A stretch of DNA of 64,000 nucleotides from Ahaetulla prasina (Eukaryota; Chordata; Lepidosauria; Squamata; Colubridae), in assembly GCF_028640845.1 (NCBI RefSeq), contig NC_080546.1, positions 73,100,551 through 73,164,550 of the forward strand, given 5' to 3'. This document shows positions 21,700 through 32,993 of the stretch, one piece after another. The notes beneath the pieces were generated by a model. The model made no database searches. It was not told where the DNA came from and saw only the letters and a program-made list of their open reading frames with translations. The stretch's first letter is position 1; every line of letters begins with the position of its first letter. Position numbers and translations under genes: made by a program.

Positions 21700-22330
21700 T
21701 CCCAATTCTTTAACTACTGAATGATAATAACCACCTCATTTCGATTGTTAAAAAGTAAATTTCATGAAATACCATATTTTCTTGAGAGGTTCTTTTATTT
21801 TTCTGGAGTGTATTTCCTTTAATTTTGAAAATGGCAAAATATTATTTTGCAGGATAATAACTGCAGCTTCATATGTAATGCTAAAGATATGAACAAGTTT
21901 TTTTCTTTCTTTCTGTACAACCAAGTAGTTCTCTGCTTTCAGGAAATGAATGTAGTAAATGCACATTTTTCTCAAGAGAGCCTCAACTGAAGATTAGAAT
22001 GAATGAAAACATTCTTTTATCTTGTTCTAAATGGGCCAAAATTCCCATCTTATTTTCCCTCATGCAAAGTACAGATTTTTGTTAGATAAAACATCCATTG
22101 AACAGCCATTGTGAATACTTGGGAAAGGAGCTTTAAAAGAAACTATTTTTTTCTTGAATTCTTGTCAAAATGAATACTGGATGTATTTATGAATCATCAT
22201 AAAAAAAAATACTAAGATTCTCCACAATGCACTTTAAGCAGTGACCTATTTTTAAATTGAAAAATACAATTATCCATCTTTTCTGTTCTTATAAATAATT
22301 CAAGGCAGCAAATATTTCTTCCTCCTCCTA
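21700..22330. other. unassigned AT-rich DNA
   Basis: Nothing recognised. Confidence 0.5.
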
Positions 22331-22334
22331 TTTT

Positions 22335-22470
22335 CCCTTCAACAACAACTCTGTGAGGTGAGTTGGGCTGAAAGAGAGTGACTGGGCAAAAGTCACCCGG
22401 CTGGCTTTCATGCCTAAAGCAGAACTAGAACTCACAATCTCCTGGTTTCTACTGTGGTCGGTTTCTACTC
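22335..22470 (-). mobile_element. MIR-like old SINE
   Basis: CAACAACAACTCTGTGAGGTG, AAAGTCACCCGGCTGGCTTT and AGAACTCACAATCTCC fit the conserved MIR-type tail. Confidence 0.65.
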
Positions 22471-22473
22471 TAG

Positions 22474-22571
<98 letters not shown>

Positions 22572-22602
22572 AAGAATGAATGAATGAATGAATGAATGAA
22601 TT
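22474..22602 (+). repeat. (GATA)n then (GAAT)n microsatellite
   Basis: About 24 GATA units (22,474-22,570) followed by about seven GAAT units. Read on the minus strand it is the tail of the family B LINE, whose conserved 3' sequence (CCAATAAAGAATTC) leads directly into it. Confidence 0.95.
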
Positions 22603-22645
22603 CTTTATTGGCCAAGTGTGATTGGACACACAAGGAATTTCTCTT

Positions 22646-24094
22646 TTATTTTATTTATTTTTATTTATTTATTTTGTCGAATACATGTTAAATAATATAT
22701 ATATAAGTATAGGCATAAATTGAATACATAAAATGAATACAATTAAAGGGAACATTAGGACAGGGACAGTAGGCATGCTGGTGCTCTTATGCACACCCCT
22801 TAAAAAACTCTTAGGAATGGGTTGAGGTCAACAGTAGACAGTCTTAGGTTAAAGTTTTGGGGAGTTTGGGATGAGACCATGAAGTCTCATTTATTTATTT
22901 TGTCGAATACATGTTAAATAATATATATATAAGTATAGGCATAAATTGAATACATAAAATGAATACAATTAAAGGGAACATTAGGACAGGGACAGTAGGC
23001 ATGCTGGTGCTCTTATGCACACCCCTTAAAAACTCTTAGGAATGGGTTGAGGTCAACAGTAGACAGTCTTAGGTTAAAGTTTTGGGGAGTTTGGGATGAG
23101 ACCATGAAGTCTGGTAGTGCATTCCAGGCATTAATTCTGTTATTGAAGTCATATTTTCTGCAATTAAGATTAGAGTGGTTCACTTTAAGTTTGAATCTAT
23201 TGTATGCTTGTGTATTGTTGTGGTTGAAGCTGAAGTAGTCATTGACAGGAAGGACATTGTAGCAGATGATTTTATGAACTATGCTCAGGTCATAGCGAAG
23301 GCGGCGTAGTTCTAAATTTTCTAAACCCAGAATTTCAAGTCTGGTGGCATAAGGTATTTTCTTGCGAACAGAGGAGTGGAGGACTCTTCTTGTGAAATAT
23401 TTCTGGACACGCTCAATTGTATTAATCACCGATATGCAGATATCCAGACAGATGAGTTGTATTCAAGAATTGGTCTAGCAAATGTTTTGTATTCTCTGGT
23501 TAGTAGTGTAATCTTACCAAAGAAGCTATGCAAGATTAGGTTTACAACTCTTAATGCTTTTTTGGCAATGTTGTTACAGTGGGCTTTGGCACTTAGATCA
23601 TTTGATATGAGTACTCCAAGGTCCTTGACAGAGTGAGGGTCATCTACAAGGTCACGTCCACCTAGCTTGTATTTTGTGTTCTAATTCTTTTTGCCAATGT
23701 GTAAGACAGAGCATTTGTTGGTTGAAATTTGGAGTTGCCAATTTTTTGACCATTCCGACATAAAGTCAAGGTCTTTTTGAAGGGTAGCAGCATTGTTGAT
23801 AGTGTTAAATAGTTTTACATCATCGGCGAAGAGAACGCAGTTACTTATAATATGATCACAAAGGTCATTTATGTATAATATGAAGAGTGTTGGTCCTAGA
23901 ATGCTGCCTTGGGGGACACCACTATTAACAGGTGCAGGATTTGATAGGGTACTGCCTATTTTGACCACTTGTTGCCTGTTTGACAGGAATGTGGTTATCC
24001 AATTATGGAGGGGTCCGGAGATGCCGTAGGATTTTAGTTTTAGAAGTAGTTTGTCATGTACTACTAAATCAAAGGCTTTACAGAAGTCTTTCTC
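22646..24094 (-). mobile_element. CR1-like LINE family A, longest copy
   Basis: The 3' tail (TTTATTTATTTTGTCGAATA) is at low coordinates. The minus-strand frame at 23,681-24,109 has the RT core: AFDLVVHDKLLLKLKSYG, SGVPQGSILGP and the catalytic FADD in CVLFADDVKLF. The frame at 23,013-23,429 is the C-terminal region (RVQKYFTRRVLHSS). A 228-bp 3' segment is tandemly duplicated. Endonuclease and RT N-terminus are missing. Confidence 0.9.
22664..23110 (-). repeat. 228-bp tandem duplication in LINE tail
   Basis: 22,664-22,890 and 22,893-23,110 carry the same 3' LINE sequence, from TTATTTTGTCGAATACATG to GATGAGACCATGAAGTCT, nearly identical, directly abutting at a CATTTATTTATT junction. Confidence 0.95.
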
Positions 24095-24109
24095 TTTCTC
24101 TTGGTGCAT
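23681..24109 (-). pseudogene. reverse transcriptase core, family A LINE
   Basis: 142 codons without a stop. Motif order is KAFDLVVHDKLL (motif A with the first catalytic Asp), NSGVPQGSILGPTLFILYIN (motif B) and LFADDVKL (motif C). It lacks the N-terminal fingers and the endonuclease, and the C-terminal part is in another frame, so it is a 5'-truncated dead copy. Confidence 0.85.
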
Positions 24110-24889
24110 ACACTCTGAGTGTACATAAAAGAAAAGATACTTTCGTCAAGAATCATAAGGTACAACACTTAATGATAATAATAGGGAACAAATAAGCAAT
24201 CAGATCATATTAGGAAACAATATGAATATAAATCATAAGGATACCAGCAACAAAGTTACAGTCAGAAGTGGGAGGAGATTGGTGATAGGAACAATGGGAA
24301 GATTAATAGTAACACAGACTTAATAACTAGTTTGACAGTGTTGAGGGAATTATTTGTTTAGCAGAGTGATGGCGTTCAGGAAAAAATTGTTCTTGTGTCT
24401 AGTTGTTCTGGTGTGCAGTGCTCTATAGCATCGTTTTGAGGATAGGAGTTGAAACAGTTTATGTCCAGGATGTGAGGGGTCTGTAAATATTTTCACAGCC
24501 CTCTTTTTGACTCATGCAGTATACAGGTCCTCAATGGAAGGCAGGTTGGTAGCAATTGTTTTTTCTGCAGTTCTAATTATCCTCTGAAGTCTGTGTCTGT
24601 CTTGTTGGGTTCTAGAACCAAACCAGACAGTTATAAAAGTGCAGATGACAGACTCAATAATTCCTCTGTAGAACTGTATCAGCAGCTCCTTGGGCAGTTT
24701 GAGCTTTTTGAGTTGGCACAGAAAGAACATTCTTTGTTGTGCTTTTTTTATGACATTTTTGATGTTAGGTGTCCATTTTAGGTCTTGAGATACGGTAGAA
24801 CTTAGAAATTTGAAAGTCTCTACTGTTGATACTGTGTTGTCTAGGATTGTAAGAGGTGATAATATGGGAGGGTTTAAAGTATCTTAACC

Positions 24890-25108
24890 AGAAGACCAAA
24901 CTAAATAAAATTATTTATTGTGTAAAGTCTCAAGGGATACATGATCCAGTGTCAAGGGAACTTACTGATATTGTAAAAATATACATACTGCAAATACTCT
25001 GTAAAACCATTGCTATATACATTAAGATAATCAAATTGTACTATAGTTTTCTCAGGAAATTAGGTAACAGTTTGAATGAAATGATCTGTATTTTGCTTTA
25101 AAAACTAC
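24890..25108. other. unassigned DNA
   Basis: Nothing recognised. Confidence 0.45.
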
Positions 25109-25481
25109 CCCATTGTGGTGACTCCCTCAAATGATTCCACAGATACCATTCTAGATGTCAGCTCACTGGAGTATGAACCGGTTCTTGGCACATCAGGAGC
25201 TGAGATAATTAATGGCTCCGAGCAGCCATCTGGAAGGGACTCCAGCTGGGGAAAGCATGCAGTTGCAGGCGGTCAGTGATGAGGGAGAGGAACTGCCTTC
25301 TGCAGCTGATTCGAGAACACGTAGAGCATAGAAAAGGCAGGACCAGAGAGTGTCAGCCAGACTACTCAGGAGGAGAAAGCCTCGCCTTTCTTGATGGGCT
25401 GTACCGGAAGCTGGCTATTTAGCACAGCAGACAGAGGGAGGCGTTGCTGGGAGCAAGGTATTGCTGTGTGTTTTCTGGTTG

Positions 25482-26026
25482 TGTTCTGTTTCCCTCCCCC
25501 AATACTCCCAACAAAGAGTCAGTCAAAGGCCTCTTCCTAATTTATTTACATTTGGCTAAATTCCTTCTGGCACAGAGATGTCTCCCCACATGCCTGCCAA
25601 AATCCCTGGAGATAACGAGAAAATTATAGATAAAGCACGATTCACTCACAAACAGATTCTTCTCTCCACGATACAGTTTGCCCATGCAATTTCACTGCTT
25701 TGTCCAAGACAAAAAGCCAGGAAGTTCCGCCTCCTGCTTTTATAGCCTCTGTGACTCATCATTCCTTGACTTTGTCCCAACACCTCCTCTGCTGTGCGCG
25801 CCAGTCACGTCTGCGCAGTCTTGCATCAAGCCAAAATTGTTCTTGGGGCGTTGCCAAATCAGAAGAAGGCCAGGGGGAATCAGGCCTTGCCGGCCCCTCC
25901 TCCTCCCCTTGGGTGGGTGCCAGGGAGGGAGAGGGCCCAGGAGAAGCAGGCCTTGTCAGGTCTTCTTCCTCACTTTCTGAATCATCCGAGTCCAGGAGTC
26001 CGAGTCCAGGAACCTGGGTCACAACA
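25482..26026 (-). mobile_element. solo LTR (family 2-like), 545 bp
   Basis: On the minus strand it begins TGTTGTGACCC and ends AAACAGAACA. A perfect TSD, GGTTG, lies at 25,477-25,481 and 26,027-26,031. A TATA-like GCTATAAAAGC lies near 25,735-25,746. It is inserted antisense into an older LTR. Confidence 0.95.
25759..26025 (-). pseudogene. LTR-resident ORF tail (family 2-like)
   Basis: 88 codons from base 2 of the LTR: VVTQVPGLGLLDSDDSESEE, then a Pro/Ser/Glu-rich middle and a basic end with RLRRRDWRAQQRR. Same phase and charge pattern as the other LTR frames. No known domain. Confidence 0.6.
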
Positions 26027-26387
26027 GGTTGTGGCGATTCCTGGCTCACTTTGGATTGACATTGTGACTTGACTTGAATCGTGCCTTGGAAACTATGGAC
26101 TTTTCTTGACTCAGTAGTTCACTTGTGTTGTAGATCTAAGTTTGCCTGGTGCATTTATTTTGTTTGAGAAACTTTAAATTGCTTTGTGGACTCTTTTGCC
26201 ATTGCTCTGTGGATTAGCCTTGGTCTGCCCATAGCTGCACTTAAACCCTTTCATACTTCCACCTCTCACAATACTTGACAACACAGTATCAACAGTAGAA
26301 ACCTTCAAATTTCTGGGTTCTATCATATCGCAAGATCTCAAATGGACAGCTAACATCAAAAACATCATTAAAAAAGGACAACAAAGA

Positions 26388-26810
26388 ATGTTCTTTCTGC
26401 GCCAACTCAGTAAGCTCAAACTGCCCAAGGAGCTGCTGATCCAATTCTACAGAGGAATTATTGAGTCTGTCATTTGCACCTCTATAACTGTCTGGTACGG
26501 TTCTGCAACCCAACAAGAAAAACACAGACTTCAGAGGATAATTAGAACTGCAGAAAAAATAATTGCTACCAACTTGCCTTCCATTGAGGACCTGTATACT
26601 GCAGAATCAAGAAGAGCCGTGAAAATATTTGCAGATCCCTCGCATCCTGGACATAAACTGTTTCAACTCCTACCTCAAAACGACGCTATAGAGCACTGCA
26701 CACCAGAACAACTAGACACAAGAACAGTTTTTCCCGAAGGCCATCACTCTGCTAAACAAATAATTCCCTCAACACTGTCAGACTATTTACTGAATCTGCA
26801 CTACTATTAA
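26388..26810 (+). pseudogene. family B LINE ORF2 C-terminus
   Basis: 140 codons: FFLRQLSKLKLPKELLIQFY, SVICTSITVWYGSATQQEKH and FADPSHPGHKLFQLLPQ. These fit the tail that follows the RT domain in Rex1/Babar-like elements. One-base losses relative to the copy at 61,045 shift the frame near the end, so it is dead. Confidence 0.85.
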
Positions 26811-27015
26811 TCGTTTCATAGTTCCCATCACCAATCTCTTTCCACTTATGACTGTATGACTATAACTTGTTGCTGGCAATCCTTATGATTTATATTGATC
26901 ATCAATTGTGTTGTAAATGTTGTACCTTGATGAACGTATCTTTTCTTTTATGTACACTGAGAGCATATGCACCAAGACAAATTCCTTGTGTGTCCAATCA
27001 CACTTGGCCAATAAA

Positions 27016-27056
27016 ATTCTATTCTATTCTATTCTATTCTATTCTATTCTATTCTA
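27016..27056 (+). repeat. (ATTCT)n microsatellite at LINE tail
   Basis: About eight ATTCT units directly after the LINE 3' end. Confidence 0.95.
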
Positions 27057-27059
27057 ATC

Positions 27060-28155
27060 GGGACAGTTATAGGTTTTTTAGTAAAGGGGGAATATTAATA
27101 AACTCACTAAACCACAATTACATGTGTGTGAATGAGTGGGGCAGAACATTCATATGGTAATACAGCACCCACCATTCTTTAGCCAAAATGTCAAGGAGTA
27201 ACAATATTTTATTTTGGCATTGTATGTCAAGATTGTTCCTTAGATAATGGATTGCAAAACTAATTAAATATCTCTAAACTTGGATTGTGGATTCTCTTTT
27301 CGTGGTACAATGTAAGTAATTCTGATTGCTTTATATTTATGTTTATAAGTCCTTTATCATTTAAATTTTGGAAACGAAAGATATTTTCATACATATAGCT
27401 CAATTACTTTATGTCAATCACATATGCTTTAAACTATGCAAATGGAACTTTAAATAAACTTGAAATATATTTCAAGCCACAAATATTTTTTTACAGTTTG
27501 TAATATTAATACAATCCATGTTTATTCAGATCACAAAAAATTTTTATATCAAATTTATATAATTGAACAAAGGAGTATATTGAAACTGGTAGTTAGCTAA
27601 CTTTTTTATAGTGACACTTTTAAAAAGTGGATAAACAATTAGGAAAATCTAAATTACAGGCACGTAACCTTCCTACATCTAGTCAACATTTTCTTGAATC
27701 CGTGCCATGATAATCAATGAATGGTTTGTAGCAATTATGCAGGTAACAATTAACTACATGTTAATTGGTGCTTAATGTAGTTCTTATAACCTATGGAAAC
27801 TGAAAACAATCATATTAGCTTTACAGTTTTAAAGCAAGTGCAGGCTTGCTTTAAACCCTTTTTGTGTTTTTGTTATTTATTATCATAATCCATCATGGGA
27901 TTTCTACTAGCTGCTTTCAGCTTCTCTCTTTCTTGGGAGTATTGGGGTTTTAAAACATAAAATTGGGGGATTAAATCTTGGGGAGATTTAATGCTCTTTT
28001 GGGCATATTTTTAGAGCAATAAAAGGAAGGGGATTCGCGCAGTCAAAAAATGAGATTTTTGTTGCTAAAAGATGGGGAAGGATAGAAGGGAGGACGGTGA
28101 AACTACAACTCTAGAGCTCTGGTTTGAAAGAAATGTATGTGGTATGGAAGAAGGG
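27060..28155. other. unassigned AT-rich DNA
   Basis: No gene or recognisable repeat. Confidence 0.5.
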
Positions 28156-28252
28156 CACCAGGAACCTGGGTACCAATAACAAAATAACAGAGTTGGAAGG
28201 GACCTTGGAGGTCTTCTAGTTCAACCCCCGGAACAAGCAGAAGACCCTATAC

Positions 28253-29042
28253 CAGTGATGGCTAACTGTTATGTATTTGAACTTTAGGAGGGAAGTTTGG
28301 GCGGGAACTAGCACGTTGCTGATTGGCTGATGCCTCAGCCAAAATAGTATTTAAAGAGGGGTTTTTGCTGTTGGTCTTTTGCTGGGTCACAATAAACTAA
28401 AGAGCTGTTGTCACTTGTGTGGCCTCCTGCCTCGTCATTGCCCAAACTTAACACTAACCTTTTTGCCATCGCATGCCAGGAAGATGGGGTGGAGGGGTCA
28501 CATGCATGCGTGCCCACACTCATAATTCTATGCACCCCACACACACCCCCGACACACAATGGCCCAGTAGGCCCATTTTTCTCTCTTACCTGTCTCCAGA
28601 GCCTCTTGATGAGTCTAGGAGGGTGGAAAATGGCCTTCCCCATTGCCCTGGAGGCCCTCCGGAGGCCAGAAACGGCCCGTTTACCAACTTCCGGTTGGAC
28701 AGGAAGTGACGTTTTTTACTGTCTCCAGCCTCTTCCTGTTCAACCGAAAGTTAGTAAATGGGCAATTTCTGGCCTCCGGAGGGCCTGGGGAGGGGTGGGA
28801 AAGGCAGTTTTTCCACTCCCCCAGACTCCTAGAGAAGCTCCGGAGACAGATAAGAGAGAAAAACAGGCCTTCCCAGGCCCTGTGGAGGCAGGAAACAGCT
28901 TGTTTCCCTACTTCTGTGGGCCCAGAAAGCCCGAAAATCAGCTGCCCAGTGTACGCATGTGCACCGGAGCTGAGTTCGTGTGCCCACTGATATGGTTACA
29001 CATGCCACCTGTGGCATGCGTGCCATAGGTTTGCCATCATGG
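28253..29042. mobile_element. hAT element, non-autonomous, 790 bp
   Basis: Ends CAGTGATGGCTAAC and GTTTGCCATCATG. TSD CCCTATAC/TCCTATAC matches 7 of 8. The interior has GCATGCGTGCC motifs and a large inverted repeat around GGCCTCCGGAGG (about 28,650-28,790). The left end is interrupted by a 187-bp LTR. The 206-codon frame at 28,408-29,028 spans the LTR junction and is not a gene. Confidence 0.88.
28267..28453 (+). mobile_element. solo LTR (family 4), 187 bp
   Basis: TGTTATGTATTTG to CCCAAACTTAACA, with a perfect TSD, CTAAC, at 28,262-28,266 and 28,454-28,458. It has a CCAAT-type TGATTGGCTG, TATTTAAAG TATA-like box and AATAAA in the expected order. Very short for an LTR. Confidence 0.93.
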
Positions 29043-29699
29043 TCCTATACCATTCTGAACAAATGGCTGTCCAATCTCTTATTAAATATCTCCAGTAAGG
29101 GAGCATCCACAACTTCTGAAGGCAACCCATTTCACTGGTTAATTTTTCTCATTGTCAGAAAATTTCTTCTTAGTTCTAGATTGCTTCTCTCCTTGATTAG
29201 TTTCCATCCATTGCTTCTTGTCTTGCCTTCTGGTGCTTTGGTAAATAGGTTGACCTCCTCTGCTTTGTGGCCCCCTAATCATCTTTGTTGCTCTTCTATA
29301 TACTCTTCCCAGAGTCTCAGCATCTTTTTTATATTGTGGTAATGAAAACTGGATGTAATATTCAAAGTGTGGCCTTACCAAAACATTATAAAGTGGTATT
29401 AACACTTCACATAATCTTGATTCTATCCCTCTGTTAATGCAGCCTAGAACTGTGTTGACTTTTTTGGCCGCTGCAGCACACTGCTGGCTCATATTTAAAT
29501 GATTGTCCACTAGGACTCCAATATCTCTCTTGCAGTTACTGCTATTGAGCCAGGTTCCACCTATTTTATACCTGTACATATTAAGATAAATACATACTAC
29601 CTGTACAATATTAAGATCAATCATCAGCAATAGAAACTCTGCTGCACTTACAATGCATCCATTCATGCATTCCATGGACAAAATCTCAACTAGTGAATT

Positions 29700-30330
29700 A
29701 AAACATTACTTTAGCCATAGTTAAAGCAAATCATCATCTGGCAACATCTAGTTTCACTGAAAACAATATAAAGCCTAAACTCATCACTACCATTTTGGTA
29801 AAAAACTGCAGCTGACAGTGCTATAAATAGTCCAATGGCCCAATTTATATCTGCTGCCCTGGCATCCCAGCTGATTTAGTATTGTCCCAGATTTTCATTT
29901 TTTAATGAAGCGTTATTATTTATAGTAGTTACGGGCAAAGCTAGGCCAGTGCTACTAGTCCTACATTTTATATTCTTCTTTTAACCTGCGTATGTGCATA
30001 GAAAGCAAGTCCAGGTACTTTCCCCTTGCTGTACCTTCAGCAACTATTGCCTTTTTTTCATGCAGCAGTCAGTTTATGTGCCTTGAACTTTGGGGGCTAA
30101 ACCATTGACCCCAGTTCTGCACTCTTCATTGGACATGGTTTGGAGGACAAATTAGGTAGTCATCCTAGCTGTAAGTCACTAGAGATCCTGTCGTTGATTA
30201 AGAAACTTTGATTATTACAAGTCATTGATTTAAAAAAAACATTAAAGTAATATAGATATTTAAAACGGAAAGGAAGATTAAAAACAATATTTTCAGAGAA
30301 GGAATTTAAGCATTTATATATCCATTATAT
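29700..30330. other. unassigned DNA
   Basis: No recognisable feature. Confidence 0.5.
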
Positions 30331-30332
30331 AT

Positions 30333-30932
30333 TCAACCCTACATGTACCTTGGTCAATGGATCTCAATGGAAGGCGATACAATAAAGGAAATTGAATGCC
30401 ATGCTAAATGTGGTTAGCAGGCATTCAGCAAGCTAAGCAAACATTTCAAGAACAACCTCCCCCTATGCCTGCAGAGAAAAGTTTTTGATCGGTATGTGCT
30501 CCCTGTTCTAACATATGCTGGTGAAACATGGACATTAACCTCACAATCGATACAAAAGCTATGAGTGGTGCAAAGAGCCACGGAAAGATGCCTGCTTGGC
30601 ATTACAAGACAAGATAGAAAGACCTGCACACGGATTCAAGAACAAATGAAACTATACAATATCATCAAGAGTAAAAGAATTGAAATGGAAATGGGCTGGC
30701 CACATAGCAAGCAGAACCGAGGGCAGGTGGACCAAGTCAGTCATAGAATGGATCCCACTTGATAAAAAACGTCCACGAAACAGATCTAAAACAAGATGGA
30801 TTGACAACATCAGCAAGTATTGAGGACCCAATTAGCAAAAGAAAGCTCAGTACCATATGGGTTGAAAACATGCCGAAGTGGAGGCCTTCATCCCGAAGTG
30901 GATAGGCAATGGCTAAAATGATGATGATATTC
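30333..30932 (+). pseudogene. RTE-clade LINE fragment
   Basis: Conceptual translation: YLGQWISMEGDTIKEIECHA, FDRYVLPVLTYAGETWTLTS, VVQRATERCLLGITRQDRK and a GWPHSKQNRGQ block. This is the C-terminal region found in RTE-type LINEs and differs from the BovB copies here. It ends with an ATGATGATG-type tail, usual for RTE. Stops and frameshifts throughout. Confidence 0.82.
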
Positions 30933-31029
30933 ATTTGCTTCTTTGCTATATTTTTGCTTAAAATATTTATTAATATTCTCAGTATTCTCAATATATTCTC
31001 AATGTATTATAATATAAATGGCAGAAATT

Positions 31030-31165
31030 CAGTGGTGGGATTCAGCCAGTTCGCACCACTTCGCAGAACCAGTTGTTAACTTTCTGAGCAGTTTGGCAAA
31101 CTGGTTGTTGGAAGAAATTATTAGGGCAGAAAACTGGTTGTTAAATTACTTGAATCCCACCACTG
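31030..31165. mobile_element. hAT-type MITE, 136 bp
   Basis: CAGTGGTGGGATTCA and TGAATCCCACCACTG are perfect inverted termini. Flanks CAGAAATT and GAGAAATT are a 7-of-8 TSD. The interior repeats CTGGTTGTT motifs. Confidence 0.92.
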
Positions 31166-31171
31166 GAGAAA

Positions 31172-31990
31172 TTATGGAATAAACACTACAAACTGACAAT
31201 GTCTCTACCCTATAAAGAAAATATATATAAAATGTTCTATAGGTGGCATTTGCCACCAGCAAGACTGGCTAAGATGTTTTCCAATACCTCATCAGTGTGT
31301 TGGAAATGCAAACAAAGGGGAACCTACTACCACATGTGGTGGACGTGCCCCAAAGCAAAACAGTTTTGAAGTAAGATTAAATTACAATTAGAAGAAATAA
31401 CCAAACAATATATTGAGATGAAACCGGAAACATTTTTTATTAGGAATACTTCCAGGGTCTTATTAAAAAAAATACAATATTTAATCATCCATATTATCAC
31501 AGCAGCAAGAATAATATACGCACAGAATTAGAAAAGCAATAACATACCGACTGAAGATAATTTGATTAGAAAAGTCTTGGAATGTGCAGAAATGGATAAA
31601 CTTACAAAGGAGATACAAGAAAAAGAGGAAAGAGAATATTATATAGTAAGGGAGAAATGGTACGAATGGCTAGAGGAGAGAGATAAAAGGCAAGGAAAGA
31701 TCAAATAAAAAAGATATAGGAGTAGAAATGTAACAAATAGGAAACAGAAAAAATGTAGTTTGTAGAAATGAAATAGTGTACACTGTTACTTATATATATA
31801 TATGTAAATAAATTAATATTAGACTTGTATGTATAAAGGATACATTGAAATAAGGGAGAAAAAATGGACAAGTAAGAAATGACTAACCTTTGCAAAATTG
31901 TTGGAAAGAAACTATTGTTTAAAGATTCTTTTTTGTTTTTTGAAAAATGTTTAATAAAAAATATTTTTTTAAAAAATAAAAAAATATTAA
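31172..31990 (+). pseudogene. L1-type LINE, ORF2 end and 3' UTR
   Basis: FYRWHLPPARLAKMF-like start, then a CWKCKQRGTYYHMWWTCP zinc-finger-like motif, the usual C-terminus of L1-clade ORF2. Stops are present. An A-rich tail (AAAAAATAAAAAAATATT) closes the element near 31,985. Confidence 0.85.
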
Positions 31991-32655
31991 TATTCTCTAT
32001 ATTCTCAGTTACATATATATCCATTTTGCTTCTTTGTTATATTCTCAATTAATCAATGCTGACTCTTTTATTTTAAAGTTCCATTATTTAAGAAAAAGGT
32101 CTCTGGTCTTCCTTTCAGGTAAACCCCAGCAATATGATTTCAGTTTTATAATTTCCCACTCACTTTGAGACATTACAGTAAATTTTTAAACTTATATACA
32201 AAAGTAGGATTATAGAAATATTGAGCAAGAGAGAATGTGAATGACAGTCATTATGCAAACATAGAACTCAAGTGGTTTATCTGAATTTCCCTGCTTGAAA
32301 GACTTTCTGTCTATCATTATGGCTGGAAATTGCCAGCTTTATAACTGGACCAGACTAAATCATTTTTTATGTCCATGGTCTGTCTTGTGATCCCTTATCA
32401 TGGAATTCATTAAGTATGGATGCTTTTGAGAACAACTAAGAATATTATTTATCTAGATGACTGTTCCTTTAATGGTGTGCCATTATCTATGAGCACAAAG
32501 GGGGTTTGGGGCCCAAAGCAATCTCCTGCCATGTTTCATAAAGTATATTACAGGCATTCTGGTATGCCCAAAAGAGCATCTGGGTCAAGGCATAATAAAG
32601 GACAAGCCTAATTTAGCAGCAAGGAGATTAATTTTAAAAAATAAGAATTTACTCT
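31991..32655. other. unassigned DNA
   Basis: No gene or repeat recognised. Confidence 0.5.
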
Positions 32656-32669
32656 AGATATAGAAATAA

Positions 32670-32882
32670 ACTTCTGTCAACCTAGCAATTTAAAAGCATG
32701 TAAATGCAAATAGATAAATAAATATCACTTTGGTGGGAAGGTAACAGCATTCTGTGTGCCTTAGCATTTAGTCCTGCTGGTCACATGAAGGATCTTCGGA
32801 CAACCTAGGCTAAGAAACAGGGATGAAGACCATCTCCAAGAGTCAGGCATGACTTGACAGGGGAAACCTTTACTTTCACCTT
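32670..32882 (+). mobile_element. Sauria SINE, 5'-truncated
   Basis: Lacks the tRNA head. Starts at the TCTGTCAACCTAGCAATT region and ends CCTTTACTTTCACC. A perfect 11-bp TSD, TATAGAAATAA (32,659-32,669 and 32,883-32,893), shows the truncation happened at insertion. Diverged body. Confidence 0.9.
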
Positions 32883-32993
32883 TATAGAAATAAGTTTTTT
32901 TATTACAGCTTCAGTGATAACACACAAATGTTTCCTTTCTATGGTTATGACAGACAACTACAAATGTTCATTAGAGATGATAAATGAACTCTC

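Larger units (their letters stand above)
22598..24885 (-). mobile_element. LINE family B (Rex1/Babar-like), interrupted
   Basis: Two parts on the minus strand: about 24,095-24,885 (C-terminal RT region and 3' UTR) and 22,598-22,645 (TTCCTTGTGTGTCCAATCAC terminus). They join if the family A element is removed; AGAGAAA at both junctions is a likely TSD. The protein region includes FFLCQLKKLKLPKELLIQFY and GIIESVICTFITVWFGS, typical of the Rex1/Babar branch of CR1-group LINEs. A microsatellite tail follows. Confidence 0.85.
25114..26227 (+). mobile_element. older LTR (related to families 1/2), split by inner LTR
   Basis: Starts TGTGGTGACTCC. A 57-codon frame from base 2 begins VVTPSNDSTDTILDV. 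A shifted frame carries SDEGEELPSAADSRTRRA. TATTTAGCAC near 25,415 could be a TATA box. CCCAT occurs at 25,109-25,113 and 26,228-26,232 as a possible TSD, but the 3' end lacks the usual CA, so the right boundary is tentative. Confidence 0.5.
26249..27056 (+). mobile_element. LINE family B, 3' part with ATTCT tail
   Basis: Contains the family B C-terminal RT region (KLKLPKELLIQFYRGIIES, TAEKIIATNLPSIEDLY) over 26,388-26,810 with small indels. The 3' UTR ends CACTTGGCCAATAAA and passes into (ATTCT)n. 5'-truncated. Confidence 0.9.
28160..29690 (-). mobile_element. CR1 LINE, 3' half, split by hAT element
   Basis: 28,160-28,252 is the 3' terminus (AACAGAGTTGGAAGGGACCT on the + strand). 29,043-29,690 continues upstream. 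The minus-strand frame 29,139-29,681 includes CKRDIGVLVDNHLNMSQQCA, KVNTVLGCINRGIESR and RRATKMIRG, the conserved CR1 ORF2 C-terminus. Removing the hAT element restores the CCTATACCATTCTGAAC CR1 sequence. Confidence 0.92.

Noticed and set aside
22328..22633. 101-codon frame with Tyr-Leu-Ser-Ile repeats
   Set aside because: A translation of the GATA microsatellite.
28408..29028. 206-codon open frame
   Set aside because: It crosses the boundary between a solo LTR and the interior of a hAT element, has no domain, and competes with frames on the other strand.
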